Shown: positions 16,627 through 25,425, counted from the first letter of the stretch. The stretch: 64,000 nt of DNA from Anaerocolumna sp. (GCA_029256725.1 JAQSXJ010000009.1:1-64000), one strand, 5' to 3'. Program-made: numbers and translations. Notes: generated by a model not told the origin, from the letters alone.

Positions 16627-17677
16627 ATGAATTGTAATGCTGCTCATGATGTATCATCCACCTTTTTCGCTCCAGACCACCGCCATATCCGCCTAAGTCG
16701 CCACCTGTCTGTATGACTCTGTGACAGGGTATAATGATAGCCAACTGGTTAGCACCATTTGCATTACCTACAGCTCGTACTGCTTTGGGATTACCAAGAG
16801 CTTGTGCTATATCTTTATAAGAGATAACTTCTCCAATCTCTATTTTCCTAAGCATATCCCAGACCTTCTTTTGAAATTCTGAACCAAATACTATAACCGG
16901 GGTTTTAAACTCTTTTAGTTTCCCAGAAAAATAGAGACCTAATTCATCTTCTATCTGCTTCGATATTTCTGTCTTGCCCGGAATAATACGAGCATTTAAT
17001 TTAATTCTAAGTCTTTCTATCTCCCTCTCCAATCCCCTGCGGTCTACGAATTCCAATAAATACAGGTATTCATCATCTGCAATGCTAAGCATTGGTCCTA
17101 AGGGTGTATCTGTCCAGCAGGCATGAAGTACTTTGATTTCACCTGCTTTCTTTGGCGGTATCCCCATAATCTTTGAAAAGGCATCATGAAAACCGCTGGA
17201 AGAATCATACCCTGTGTCAAGCTGTGTATTAATGATCTTTTCCCCACTTCGTATGGATTTCATAGCCAGTCCCATTCTTCTGGCTCTTGCATACTGAACA
17301 AAGGTCATACCATAAATTTTCTTAAACTGTCTTCTGGCAGTAGCTCCATGGATACCCAGCTCAGCAAAATCGGAATCTTTCCAACGTTTTTCCGGATTCT
17401 CTTCTACCTGTTCTACCATATTTTGAATCAGGGGAGAAATTTCCTTGGGATAAGAAAGAGGATGACATTTCTTACAAGGGCGAAAACCTGCATGCAATGC
17501 TTCACTGGCGGATTCATAGAAAATACAATTTTCATATTTGGGTTTTCTTGCAGGGCAGGTGGCATGGCAGAATACGCCTGTCGTTTTAATTCCTGCAAAG
17601 AATATTCCGTCATACTCTGAATTTCTCTCTACCAGCGCTGTATAATATTTTCTTTTGACAGTCTCATCTATAACCAT
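16625..17677 (-). CDS. ada: Ada-type bifunctional DNA methylation-damage sensor and repair protein
   Basis: 350 aa. The N-terminal Ada zinc domain has its four ligands C37, C41, C68 and C71 (GVFCHATCPARKP; FRPCKKC); C37 would accept methyl groups from DNA phosphotriesters. An AraC-type helix-turn-helix follows (about 85-180; TARRQFKKIYGMTFVQYARA). The C-terminal O6-alkylguanine transferase domain carries IPCHRVIQ with C318 as the acceptor. The full set matches E. coli Ada, which removes methyl groups and turns into an activator of alkylation-repair genes. The AlkC-like gene at 20.1 kb is a plausible partner. Confidence 0.93.
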   Translation of the reverse strand: MVIDETVKRKYYTALVERNSEYDGIFFAGIKTTGVFCHATCPARKPKYENCIFYESASEALHAGFRPCKKCHPLSYPKEISPLIQNMVEQVEENPEKRWKDSDFAELGIHGATARRQFKKIYGMTFVQYARARRMGLAMKSIRSGEKIINTQLDTGYDSSSGFHDAFSKIMGIPPKKAGEIKVLHACWTDTPLGPMLSIADDEYLYLLEFVDRRGLEREIERLRIKLNARIIPGKTEISKQIEDELGLYFSGKLKEFKTPVIVFGSEFQKKVWDMLRKIEIGEVISYKDIAQALGNPKAVRAVGNANGANQLAIIIPCHRVIQTGGDLGGYGGGLERKRWMIHHEQHYNS

Positions 17678-17891
17678 AATAAAACCTCACTTTCTGGTTA
17701 ACTTAATACCTTTGAAGATTTAAAATGCAATTTCTGTTAAGGTATATTATAAAAACAAAGAGCATGTTCCTATAATTGGATGCTCGGCAGAAGAAATCGC
17801 TGCCTTTTATCAGAACAAAAGTACAATTTCTGATAAGCTTTATTATAATCATTTATGAGAAGTTGTCCTACGAAAAATGAACATGCATTTT
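17678..17891. other. Intergenic region with an imperfect direct repeat
   Basis: About 27 bases (CAATTTCTGTTAAGGTATATTATAA type) near 17729 recur near 17823 as CAATTTCTGATAAGCTTTATTATAA, 94 bp apart. Inverted copies of GAGCAT/ATGCTC (around 17760-17784) lie between. The gap probably holds the ada promoter and the end of the GIY-YIG gene transcript. No coding signal. Confidence 0.5.
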
Positions 17892-18224
17892 TTAAGCCTG
17901 CTGTTTCTCCATCCAAATCTTAAGTAATACTTCCATATCTTCTGCAAATTCCTTATCTGTCTGTGTCTCACCTTGTTTCAATTCTTCTAATATCTCGAAA
18001 GAAAATGTCTTAGCTCCATATTGATTCCATTCCGTAAGCATGGAAGGTTCCGGACAGGAATTTGTAGAGAAGAAGAATTCATATCTATTTTTCTGTCCTT
18101 CCATATCCCTTGTTGTTTTTATCCAGGTTCGATTATTTACGTTGCATTTGATACAATAGATACCTCCTACTGCTTTCTTACTCTTATATTGCTCTATTAA
18201 TTCTTTTCTTTTCGTCTTATCCAT
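17892..18224 (-). CDS. GIY-YIG-like small protein
   Basis: 110 aa from the ATG at 18224 (AAGGAAG 8 bases upstream). An upstream GTG at 18257 would overlap the XRE gene and is rejected. The segment VGGIYCIKCNVNNRTWIK resembles the GIY of a GIY-YIG fold, and LTEWNQYGAKTFSFEILEEL is typical of small GIY-YIG-related Firmicute proteins. The second motif and the catalytic Arg/Glu are not obvious, so nuclease activity is doubtful. It starts 20 bp after the stop of the XRE-superoxide-reductase fusion gene and is probably cotranscribed with it. Confidence 0.6.
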   Translation of the reverse strand: MDKTKRKELIEQYKSKKAVGGIYCIKCNVNNRTWIKTTRDMEGQKNRYEFFFSTNSCPEPSMLTEWNQYGAKTFSFEILEELKQGETQTDKEFAEDMEVLLKIWMEKQQA

Positions 18225-18244
18225 TGTTTTGCTTCCTTTCCGTT

Positions 18245-18847
18245 CTATATAAACCATAATCCGTGTCGGCTGCAGTAATAATACAGCCTTGCATTGTCCC
18301 TATGCTGTAACTTTCCGCCGCTTAATTTGGGCAGTCTTACGCTGGCTTGCTGCTCCGGATAAAGTTTGACCAACAGAATTCTGTCTGACATTACATATGC
18401 CACAAAGGAAAGATAATGGTCTTTCTTCATATCGTGGGAAAAGGTTATATAATACTCGTCTTCTGTTTCTTCTATCTCAGGTTGATGCCTTTCATCAGCC
18501 GGTTTTGCTATAAGCGCTGTCAGTCTTCTTCCACAGCAGGAAATACCGGCATCTCCGGTATTGCTGATAATATTGTTGCATACCGGACAAACATAGAAGC
18601 TGGAACGTTTAAAATTACCCGTATCAATGGCATTGGATGCCAAGTCACCTTCTAAAATTTTTTCAATATCTATCTGAAATAAATCTGATAGTTCTCCAAG
18701 TAGGGATATATCCGGGCATCCCAAGCCTCTCTCCCATTTAGATATTGTCTTGTCACTGAGATTTAACCTGTCTGCAATCTGCTTTTGGGTCATACCTTTT
18801 TCTTTACGAAGACGGAGTAAGAGACCTCCCACTTTCTGACTGTCCAA
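18245..18847 (-). CDS. XRE-family regulator fused to a complete desulfoferrodoxin (2Fe superoxide reductase) module
   Basis: 200 aa. Residues 5-66 are a Cro/C1 helix-turn-helix (MTQKQIADRLNLSDKTISKWE). From residue 84 the sequence follows desulfoferrodoxin. The desulforedoxin-type Fe(Cys)4 site is C87, C90, C104 and C105 (YVCPVC; ISCCG). The neelaredoxin-type Fe(His)4Cys site is H121 in RHQPEIE, H138 and H144 in SHDMKKDHY, and C192/H195 in YYCSRHGLW. All nine iron ligands of the two-iron enzyme are present with normal spacing. The catalytic Lys before the first His is Arg (R120). This suggests an iron-based sensor of superoxide, peroxide, NO or O2 (inference) that may retain some reductase activity. 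Confidence 0.85.
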   Translation of the reverse strand: MDSQKVGGLLLRLRKEKGMTQKQIADRLNLSDKTISKWERGLGCPDISLLGELSDLFQIDIEKILEGDLASNAIDTGNFKRSSFYVCPVCNNIISNTGDAGISCCGRRLTALIAKPADERHQPEIEETEDEYYITFSHDMKKDHYLSFVAYVMSDRILLVKLYPEQQASVRLPKLSGGKLQHRDNARLYYYCSRHGLWFI

Positions 18848-18913
18848 TTACCTTACCTCCAATTTACTATTATAAATAACTTTGAATGAAGCCACAATAA
18901 ACGCTCCGTAGAG

Positions 18914-19849
18914 TTACAGCTTTAACTCATAGTTCTGTTCAATTAAGGTTTTCCCCCAGAAGTTATTTTCAAATTCTTTCACTAGTTGAAAACCTGCTTT
19001 TTTATACATACTAACTGCCGTCTTTTGTTCTCTGGTAGTATCAAGAAATACCCTCTTGTAGTTTTTATCCCTACAGAACTGTAAGGCCTGTGTCAACAAC
19101 CGCCTGCCTAATCCAATACTTCTGTAAGAGGGATGTATGATAAACCATCTAAGCTGTGCTAATTCTTCTGAATGTCCAACAATCGCAATAGCACCTACAA
19201 TTTTCCCCTGTGCTTCTGCCAGCCAGATTCTGTCTTTCTCTGGATTATAGCTTAGGAGAAAATCATAAAAAGTCTTACAGACATACCCTTCAAATATATG
19301 ATTGTACCCGCATTCCTTTTCATATAACCACCCATGCAGTTCAATGAGCCTCCCGACATCTCCCGGCCTTAACTCACAACGCAGGTTAATGTCTTCTTCT
19401 ACTATGGCATTTTGGTCGCCGGATAGAATTTCTTGTATGTTCTCCATGCTCTTAACTAATCTTTCCTGTTCCGCTTCCTGCAATTCAGAAACCATGCTGG
19501 TAATATGCTTATCTGATAATCCATTCAGCTTGTCCAGAGTTTCTTTCCCAAGTTCCGTCAGATACAGATAGAACAGTCTCCCATCTTCTTTTGACTGTAC
19601 CCTGTAAGTAAGACCTTGCTTTTCAAATCGCTTTATAATTCGGCTGAGATATCCGGAATCAATACTAAGTTCCTGAATTAATTGTTTAGCTGTACAATCC
19701 TTGTTATGGGCTATGTCATACAGAACACGGGCTTCGGACAGTGAAAAGTCACTGTTTAGCATATGCTGATCCAGCAGCCCCAGAATATTGGTGTAGAAAC
19801 GGTTGAATTTTCGTATGGTATGGATAAATGGAGTATGAACTGATTCCAT
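18914..19849 (-). CDS. MarR-GNAT fusion regulator/acetyltransferase
   Basis: 311 aa. Residues about 10-145 are a MarR winged helix (LSEARVLYDIAHNKDCTAKQL; LSRIIKRFEKQGLTYR; DGRLFYLYLTELGKE). Residues about 155-311 are a GNAT domain with LRWFIIHPSYRSIGLGRRLL as acetyl-CoA site and TAVSMYKKAGFQLV. Such fusions are common in Firmicutes and Actinobacteria; targets are mostly unknown. A consensus promoter overlapped by a TGACT-A-AGTCA dyad lies upstream, so it likely represses itself. AGGAGGT precedes the start. Confidence 0.9.
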   Translation of the reverse strand: MESVHTPFIHTIRKFNRFYTNILGLLDQHMLNSDFSLSEARVLYDIAHNKDCTAKQLIQELSIDSGYLSRIIKRFEKQGLTYRVQSKEDGRLFYLYLTELGKETLDKLNGLSDKHITSMVSELQEAEQERLVKSMENIQEILSGDQNAIVEEDINLRCELRPGDVGRLIELHGWLYEKECGYNHIFEGYVCKTFYDFLLSYNPEKDRIWLAEAQGKIVGAIAIVGHSEELAQLRWFIIHPSYRSIGLGRRLLTQALQFCRDKNYKRVFLDTTREQKTAVSMYKKAGFQLVKEFENNFWGKTLIEQNYELKL

Positions 19850-19881
19850 GGAATACCTCCTGTATTTTTAATTTTATGCTT

Positions 19882-19910
19882 ATTATAAATATATTATCTG
19901 ACTAAGTCAA
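19882..19910 (-). promoter_or_regulatory. Promoter and candidate MarR operator of the MarR-GNAT gene
   Basis: On the minus strand TTGACT (19905-19910), a 17-bp spacer and TATAAT (19882-19887). The dyad TGACT-A-AGTCA (19899-19909) covers the -35 box, a standard position for MarR autorepression. Confidence 0.65.
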
Positions 19911-20146
19911 CTATTTATTATTTTTAAGTATTTATCTTATCAGAGTTTTCATACACCTCCTAAGTGCGGCATGACCTGAACTTACTGCAAACACCATTTT
20001 CTATGACATAACGTGATCGAATGAAAAAATGTATACATGCAATAAAGTTTTAAACCTGACTTACTGTTGTCATATTTGAATGGTTATACTATAGTAAAAT
20101 GTATGAATAAATTCATTAATATATTGTGTTTTATCGGAGGTACATT

Positions 20147-21247
20147 ATGGCTGAGGCTTTTAAGGATATTTATACGGAACAGTTTCTGAGGGATTTTAGT
20201 GATAAAATAAATTCCGTGTATGAGAATTTTCAAGGAGAAGAGTTTGTAGCCGCTGTACTTGCTGATTCCTGGGAAGATTTGGCCCTGCGAGGCAGGATGT
20301 TGCGGATTGTTGATATACTTGGCAGATTATTACCACCTGATTATGAAGATGCACTAGGGATTTTATACAAACTTGTCAATCACTGCGAAGGTTTTCCTTA
20401 TCTGTTCTTTCCGGACTTTGTAGCGGCTTTCGGATTAAAAGAGGAATATTGGGATATATCCATGAGTGCTTTAGAGTGCTTTACAAAGCATTCCTCCTCG
20501 GAATTCGCTATCAGGCCTTTTATCCTTAAAGATGCAGAACGGACCATGGGGTATATGCTTAAATGGTCAACAAGTTCCAATGAACATGTCAGACGTCTAT
20601 CCAGTGAAGGCTGCAGGCCTCGTCTTCCCTGGAGTATGGATCTCCCAGTATTTAAGAAAGATCCAACTATGGTGCTTAATGTACTAGAGAATCTGAAAGC
20701 AGATTCTTCCCTCTATGTTCGCAAAAGTGTTGCCAACAATCTTAATGATATTGCTAAGGATCATCCGGACGTAGTGTTAGCGGTTGCAAGGAAATGGATT
20801 GGCAAGAATCCAGAAACCGATTGGATTCTTAGGCATGGCTGCCGTACCCTTATACGAAAAGCCGTACCGGAAGTACTGGCTTTATTCGGTTATGCAGACA
20901 CCTCTGAATCTGAACCCCTGATTTTAAATGCTACGTTGAATGTAACCCCGGATCAGCTCTCTATCGGTGATACCTGCCAGTTTAATTATTCCCTAGATAT
21001 GAACAGAGATAGCCCTGCTCACATCCGTTTGGAGTATGGAATAGACTTTGTAAAATCCAAAGGTAAAACCTCAAGAAAAATCTTTCTATTGTCTGATAAA
21101 ACGGTACCCGGCAATTCCCATCTATCAGGCTCACATAACCACAGCTTTGCCAACCTTACCACCAGAAAGCATTATTCTGGATTACACAATATTGCCCTGT
21201 TAATTAACGGCATGGAAGTTGCTGCAACTACATTATTGCTGCAATAA
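20147..21247 (+). CDS. AlkC-like HEAT-repeat DNA glycosylase with C-terminal Ig-like domain
   Basis: 366 aa from the ATG at 20147 (CGGAGG 7 bases upstream); the open frame starts 7 codons earlier. The N-terminal two-thirds is helical with HEAT-like repeats, including SNEHVRRLSSEGCRPRLPW and SLYVRKSVANNLNDIAKDHP, characteristic of the AlkC/AlkD group of alkylpurine glycosylases. Residues about 270-366 are beta-rich and match the Ig-like domain found on some AlkC proteins. These enzymes excise methylated purines such as 3-methyladenine. With ada 2.5 kb away it suggests an alkylation-repair neighbourhood, though the genes are in separate units. Confidence 0.82.
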   Translation: MAEAFKDIYTEQFLRDFSDKINSVYENFQGEEFVAAVLADSWEDLALRGRMLRIVDILGRLLPPDYEDALGILYKLVNHCEGFPYLFFPDFVAAFGLKEEYWDISMSALECFTKHSSSEFAIRPFILKDAERTMGYMLKWSTSSNEHVRRLSSEGCRPRLPWSMDLPVFKKDPTMVLNVLENLKADSSLYVRKSVANNLNDIAKDHPDVVLAVARKWIGKNPETDWILRHGCRTLIRKAVPEVLALFGYADTSESEPLILNATLNVTPDQLSIGDTCQFNYSLDMNRDSPAHIRLEYGIDFVKSKGKTSRKIFLLSDKTVPGNSHLSGSHNHSFANLTTRKHYSGLHNIALLINGMEVAATTLLLQ

Positions 21248-21270
21248 AGGGGCTTATGCAAGCCCCTTTT
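21246..21270. terminator. Terminator of the AlkC-like gene
   Basis: AAAGGGGCTT (21246-21255), ATGC loop, AAGCCCCTTTT (21260-21270). The stem begins inside the stop codon of the AlkC-like gene and ends in a T-run. Confidence 0.85.
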
Positions 21271-21298
21271 AACATTTATTATTGAATTGACTGACACC

Positions 21299-21748
21299 TT
21301 ACGCTGCTGGATTCAGCCTTATATCAAGGTATACATCGCCTACAGAAGTGGATATGCAGCAGGCGGTACGAAGAGTGTACTCCTTGCTATCATCCGGTTT
21401 TCCCAGTACCGGGGGAAGTATATCACAATTCAGATTCTTTTCTGCCAGCATAGTAAGGACATTTCCGCTTATAATATTAGCTATCTCAGATATAGCAGAG
21501 GTTACAAAATCATCAACAGAATCCATCTCCATACCGCTCATAATATTTACCATTCCAAGAGAAGTTGTATGGGGAAAGCGGTAAATTACTTCCCCTATTA
21601 ATTCACCGATAACTCCGATTGAAATATCAAGTTCATTATCGCTAAGGAAACTCTCGGCCGGGCGGTCAGATATATCCGATAGATCTAGCATCAGCTGAAA
21701 TACATTGCGTGTTGCTTCTAAAAAAGGACTGTAGAGATTATCATTCAT
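21299..21748 (-). CDS. CheX-like protein (CheC/CheX phosphatase family)
   Basis: 149 aa. It has the CheX/CheC fold pattern, with the catalytic ExxN signature at E88 and N91 (SEIANIISGN) at the start of the long helix, preceded by VGELIGEVIYRF-type strands (GVIGELIGEVIYRF). CheX removes phosphate from CheY-P in chemotaxis. No other chemotaxis gene is nearby. It starts 5 bp after the stop of the hemerythrin gene and forms a two-gene unit with it, hinting at oxygen- or iron-linked control of a response regulator (inference). Confidence 0.8.
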   Translation of the reverse strand: MNDNLYSPFLEATRNVFQLMLDLSDISDRPAESFLSDNELDISIGVIGELIGEVIYRFPHTTSLGMVNIMSGMEMDSVDDFVTSAISEIANIISGNVLTMLAEKNLNCDILPPVLGKPDDSKEYTLRTACCISTSVGDVYLDIRLNPAA

Positions 21749-21753
21749 TATAG

Positions 21754-22167
21754 TTAGACCCCCTTTTCTAATGCATATGTAGCGATTCGCTGATCTTCAG
21801 CGGCAACATGATTAATCAGCCAGGCTAAGAGTTTTCCGGCAAATTGCTGCATCAGTTGCTCATTATATCCGCTCTCTTCGTAGTCCTTTGTAAACTTCAC
21901 TACATAATTCACCATATCTGCATGTATCTGCTTATGAGCTTCATAACCCGGATATCCGATTCTTAACTGATATTCTTCCTCATCTCTGAAGTGTTCTACT
22001 ACATAACCATTCATAAACGCAAGAGTTTCATTGACCTGCTGTACTTTCTCTTCCCAGGAAGCGGCAGATCGCAATGTCTGCATAAATACCTGTACACGAC
22101 GGAATAATTCTATGTGTTGTGCATCTACCACATCCACTCCCAGCTCGTACTTATCTTTCCAAAGCAT
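21754..22167 (-). CDS. Bacteriohemerythrin
   Basis: 137 aa single-domain hemerythrin. All seven expected di-iron ligands are visible: H18 (DAQH), H59 and E63 (EHFRDEE), H78 and H82 (AHKQIH), H120 and D125 (INHVAAED). Such proteins bind O2 reversibly and act in oxygen storage, delivery or sensing. The start ATG has AAAGGA upstream on the minus strand. It is the first gene of a unit with the CheX-like gene. Confidence 0.93.
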   Translation of the reverse strand: MLWKDKYELGVDVVDAQHIELFRRVQVFMQTLRSAASWEEKVQQVNETLAFMNGYVVEHFRDEEEYQLRIGYPGYEAHKQIHADMVNYVVKFTKDYEESGYNEQLMQQFAGKLLAWLINHVAAEDQRIATYALEKGV

Positions 22168-22285
22168 ATTGTGTAAGTCCTTTCTTGTCGAATTATACTT
22201 TTGTTAGTTAATGTATTATATAGTTTGTTTTATCATTTTTCAAGTAAATCTTTTGTATAGAATCAGGCTGCTTCCATCTTATTTA

Positions 22286-23722
22286 CTATAACCTATTCCC
22301 ACGGCTTTTATCCCAGTGATCACAGCCAGAAGGGCCATAACTTTTAATAAAGTCACTTAAAACCCTTACCTTCTTAGGTATATCTTTTATGCTTAAATGT
22401 CCATATCCCAACATTAGTTTATCTGAATGCAGCCCTTTCTTAAGACAATATTCTTCTACTGGATATGCTCTTATCCCTAAAGACTGGCTTTTATGAATGA
22501 AATCCTCTTCAAAGCTCTTTCCTTCTATTTGTAGAATCAGATGCAGTCCTGCCCTATCTCCCAATAACCGCTCTTTCCCTTTAAAGTTCTGTGCCAGGCT
22601 GTCTGAGAGTGTATTTCTTTTCTCGTTGTATAAGTGACTGAGCTTCTGAACATACTTATCAAGCTTTCTCTGATAGAGAAATTCCGCTAAAGCTGCCTGT
22701 TCAGTAATTGGATTCTGCACATCAAAATATTTTCTTGTATGAAGCCATTGTTTCTTTAAACTTGGTGGTAGCAGGACAAAACCTATTCGAATCGCCGGAT
22801 ACATAATCTTACTAAAGGTACCCGAATATATCACCCGTTCTGAATCCATAGAGTAAAGAGGTGATATTGGTGCTCCAGTATAACGGAATTCACTGTCGTA
22901 ATCATCTTCAATGATATAAGTTCCCTGTTCTCTGGCATAACGTATCAATTCTACTCTCCGTTTGGCCGGCAGTATTCCGCCTAAGGGAAACTGATGGGAG
23001 GGCGTAACATAGATAGCCGAATAGCTGCGTCTGTCCAGCAGATCAGTTATAATTCCATTGGTGTCAGCTGGAAAGCCCGTATAAGCAGCTCCTCTTAGTT
23101 TGAGTAACTCAATAATTGCTCTATGGCAGGGATCTTCCACTGCAAAAGGCATCCCCTCCCTGTACAGCATATGTACAAGAATATTTATAGCCTGAGTCGT
23201 ACCAGTGGTAATAAATACATTATCTGCATCTACAGTAATCCCTCTCATTCGAAACAACCACTGGCTGATTTCCTCTCGTAAAGGTGTATAACCTGCTGTA
23301 TTAAAATATCCAAAATCTCTTTCAAGCAGTTTATTCTGTGACTTATCAAGCATTTGTTTCCAAACATAATAAGGAAATGTACTTATGTCAGGTTGCCCTG
23401 TCTTAAAGTCAATAGGAAAGCTTTCTACCGATTCATGTATTTCATTGACTATAATCTTATGGCTCACTTTATTTAAGCATAGACCTTCTTTGACCCTGGT
23501 TGGAGCCCCTTGTCTGCTTACTACATACCCTTCAGCAATCAGCATATCATAAGCTTCAGTGACAGTACTTCTGGAAACTGCTAAATCCTTCGCAAGATAA
23601 CGGCTGGAAGGCAGGGCTTCCCCTGCAGTCAGCCTATTATCCATTATCAGATTCCTGATATGGTGAAAAAGCTGCCTAGATAATGACAGCTCACTTTGTT
23701 TCATCAACTCTATGTCCCACAT
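22286..23722 (-). CDS. MocR-type regulator (PdxR-like)
   Basis: 478 aa. Residues 10-80 are a GntR winged helix (LPSSRYLAKDLAVSRSTVTEAYDML). The C-terminal aminotransferase domain contains TGTTQAINIL, the EDDYDSEFRY motif and the PLP lysine in SGTFSKIMYPAIRIG. It belongs with longer PdxR/YcxD-like MocR proteins. It is divergent from an EamA-family exporter gene with a 111-bp gap (23723-23833), so that exporter is the likely target and its substrate may be the effector amino acid (inference). Confidence 0.91.
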   Translation of the reverse strand: MWDIELMKQSELSLSRQLFHHIRNLIMDNRLTAGEALPSSRYLAKDLAVSRSTVTEAYDMLIAEGYVVSRQGAPTRVKEGLCLNKVSHKIIVNEIHESVESFPIDFKTGQPDISTFPYYVWKQMLDKSQNKLLERDFGYFNTAGYTPLREEISQWLFRMRGITVDADNVFITTGTTQAINILVHMLYREGMPFAVEDPCHRAIIELLKLRGAAYTGFPADTNGIITDLLDRRSYSAIYVTPSHQFPLGGILPAKRRVELIRYAREQGTYIIEDDYDSEFRYTGAPISPLYSMDSERVIYSGTFSKIMYPAIRIGFVLLPPSLKKQWLHTRKYFDVQNPITEQAALAEFLYQRKLDKYVQKLSHLYNEKRNTLSDSLAQNFKGKERLLGDRAGLHLILQIEGKSFEEDFIHKSQSLGIRAYPVEEYCLKKGLHSDKLMLGYGHLSIKDIPKKVRVLSDFIKSYGPSGCDHWDKSRGNRL

Positions 23723-23730
23723 ACTCCCTC

Positions 23731-23780
23731 CAACTGGTCTGATTTTTTTCTGCTATAGTGGATATTGAAGTACTCCAGTT
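23731..23780. promoter_or_regulatory. Candidate MocR operator between the MocR and EamA genes
   Basis: CAACTGG (23731-23737) and its inverted partner CCAGTT (23775-23780) lie in the divergent gap, about 40 bp apart, with TATAGTGGATA (23754-23764) between them. MocR dimers commonly bind two such half-sites. Positional inference only. Confidence 0.35.
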
Positions 23781-23833
23781 TCAATGCTAGTATTATACCA
23801 CTATACATCAACTCGGTAAAGGAGAGATACATC

Positions 23834-24757
23834 ATGAGAAACTATAAAGGACACCTCTATTTAATTATGTCATTTACCATGGCCGGTACTTCTATTATTA
23901 CAGCTAAATTTCTTACCGCATTAGGTACCTTCACTATTACTTCCGTATGCCTGTTTCTGATACTGCTTATCTTAACGCCTTTCTGTCACGTTCGGATTAT
24001 AAACTATCTTAAATCTTTAAACTGTAATGATTGGATAATGATCTGCTTTCAGGCTGTCTTTGGTATCTTTCTATTCCGTGCATTTTTATTATCGGGTCTT
24101 AAGATTACAAGTTCCCTGGAAGCCGGTATCTTAATAAGCTGTTCACCGGTAATAACCAGTACCTTAGCACACTTCTTCTTAAAAGAAAAAGCCAACGCTA
24201 AAACTTTTCTCGGTGTTAGTTTGGCTTTTATCGGAATTTTATTGCTGCAAGGTATAAATACCAGACTCAATACCTCCCATTTACTTGGCAATCTGCTAGT
24301 TTTATGCGCAGCTGCCAGTGAATCAGTATTTAATACCTTATCGCGAATTTATAGCCGGAGTAAATCCCAAGGAAATAAACTATTTGATCCCCTTCTTCAG
24401 ACGATGCTGGTATCCTTTGTTGCGCTTATTCTGTGTTTGCTACCTGCCTTTAGGGAACATCCTTTTAAAAGCTTATCCATACTGGATATTAGAGGTTGGT
24501 TATCTATTATCTGGTATGGTTTTGTAGTTACTCTGCTGTCTTATATTCTGTGGTATGCAGGTATAAAGAGGTGCAATACTTATACTGCTGCTGCATATTC
24601 CTGCATTATGCCCCTAACCTCCATGCTCTTATCTTTTATCATATTAGGTGAAGCGATTACAGGAATTCAGTGGGTAGGAAGCGGATTGATATTATTAGGA
24701 GTAATGTTAATTACCATTTTTACAAGTAAGCAAGTTATTGCCAAAGAATCACAGTAA
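23834..24757 (+). CDS. EamA-family (DMT superfamily) transporter
   Basis: 307 aa from the ATG at 23834 (AAAGGAGAG 8 bases upstream); the open frame begins at a TTG 23 codons earlier without such a site. About ten hydrophobic segments in two EamA repeats; typical are SLEAGILISCSPVITSTLAHFFLKEK in the first half (shown in part) and AAAYSCIMPLTSMLLSF in the second. Such proteins export amino acids or metabolites. The divergent MocR regulator favours an amino acid or amine export role. Confidence 0.88.
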   Translation: MRNYKGHLYLIMSFTMAGTSIITAKFLTALGTFTITSVCLFLILLILTPFCHVRIINYLKSLNCNDWIMICFQAVFGIFLFRAFLLSGLKITSSLEAGILISCSPVITSTLAHFFLKEKANAKTFLGVSLAFIGILLLQGINTRLNTSHLLGNLLVLCAAASESVFNTLSRIYSRSKSQGNKLFDPLLQTMLVSFVALILCLLPAFREHPFKSLSILDIRGWLSIIWYGFVVTLLSYILWYAGIKRCNTYTAAAYSCIMPLTSMLLSFIILGEAITGIQWVGSGLILLGVMLITIFTSKQVIAKESQ

Positions 24758-24774
24758 TACATAATGTTCTGTCC

Positions 24775-25143
24775 TTAAAGACAGAGTTCATAAGCTGTTA
24801 CTCCTTCTGTCTGTTTAAATCCTTCTTGCAAATAAAGTTCTTTTGCCTTTTCATTATCAGCATTAACACAGAGTACTGCCTTTTTGTATTCTAGATTATC
24901 TGCAAAATGAAGCGCAGCTCTAAGAAGCTGCCTTCCAAGTCCTTTCCCCTGATAAGCAGAAAGAACAGCAATGGGACCGATATACATAGCAGGGACACCT
25001 TCGTATTCGTCATTCTCTCCTCTGATAATCCCTACTGGTTTATCGTCCTTAAGCATAAGCATATGGCCGCCTTCAAGGTACTCCGGCTGCGCCATATTCT
25101 TCTGAACCATTTCAGGTGTTATTGGTGCCAAGTTTCCTTTCAA
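24775..25143 (-). CDS. GNAT-family acetyltransferase, possibly N-terminally truncated
   Basis: 122 aa from a TTG at 25143 with GAGGGAG 9 bases upstream. The GNAT core is clear: YIGPIAVLSAYQGKGLGRQLL, and NEKAKELYLQEGF near the C-terminus. The first beta-strand and helix of the fold are missing. Another frame has an ATG at 25189 (peptide MKEISEIKLPEGDCPVE) that could be the original start, which would imply a frameshift near 25145. It is convergent with the EamA gene (17-bp gap). Confidence 0.7.
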   Translation of the reverse strand: MKGNLAPITPEMVQKNMAQPEYLEGGHMLMLKDDKPVGIIRGENDEYEGVPAMYIGPIAVLSAYQGKGLGRQLLRAALHFADNLEYKKAVLCVNADNEKAKELYLQEGFKQTEGVTAYELCL

Positions 25144-25425
25144 CTGGGCAATCTCCCTCTGGCAGCTTGATTTCAGAGATTTCTTTCATATCATTGACTA
25201 AGAGAAATGTATATCTTTCAATGGTAAAATGCAGTTAAGTTTTACATTCATACAAATACCTCTTGTCTTTATCCTGTATCTATACTTGTATTATAAAATT
25301 TATTGGATTGAAATTCAAAGATTATTTATATATTTTCCCAGTTAATTTTTACTTAGTAGTACTAAAGCGATGGCTGCTATGTTCCCAACACCTTTAATTT
25401 AATTGGACGCAATTTCCTATTAAAA

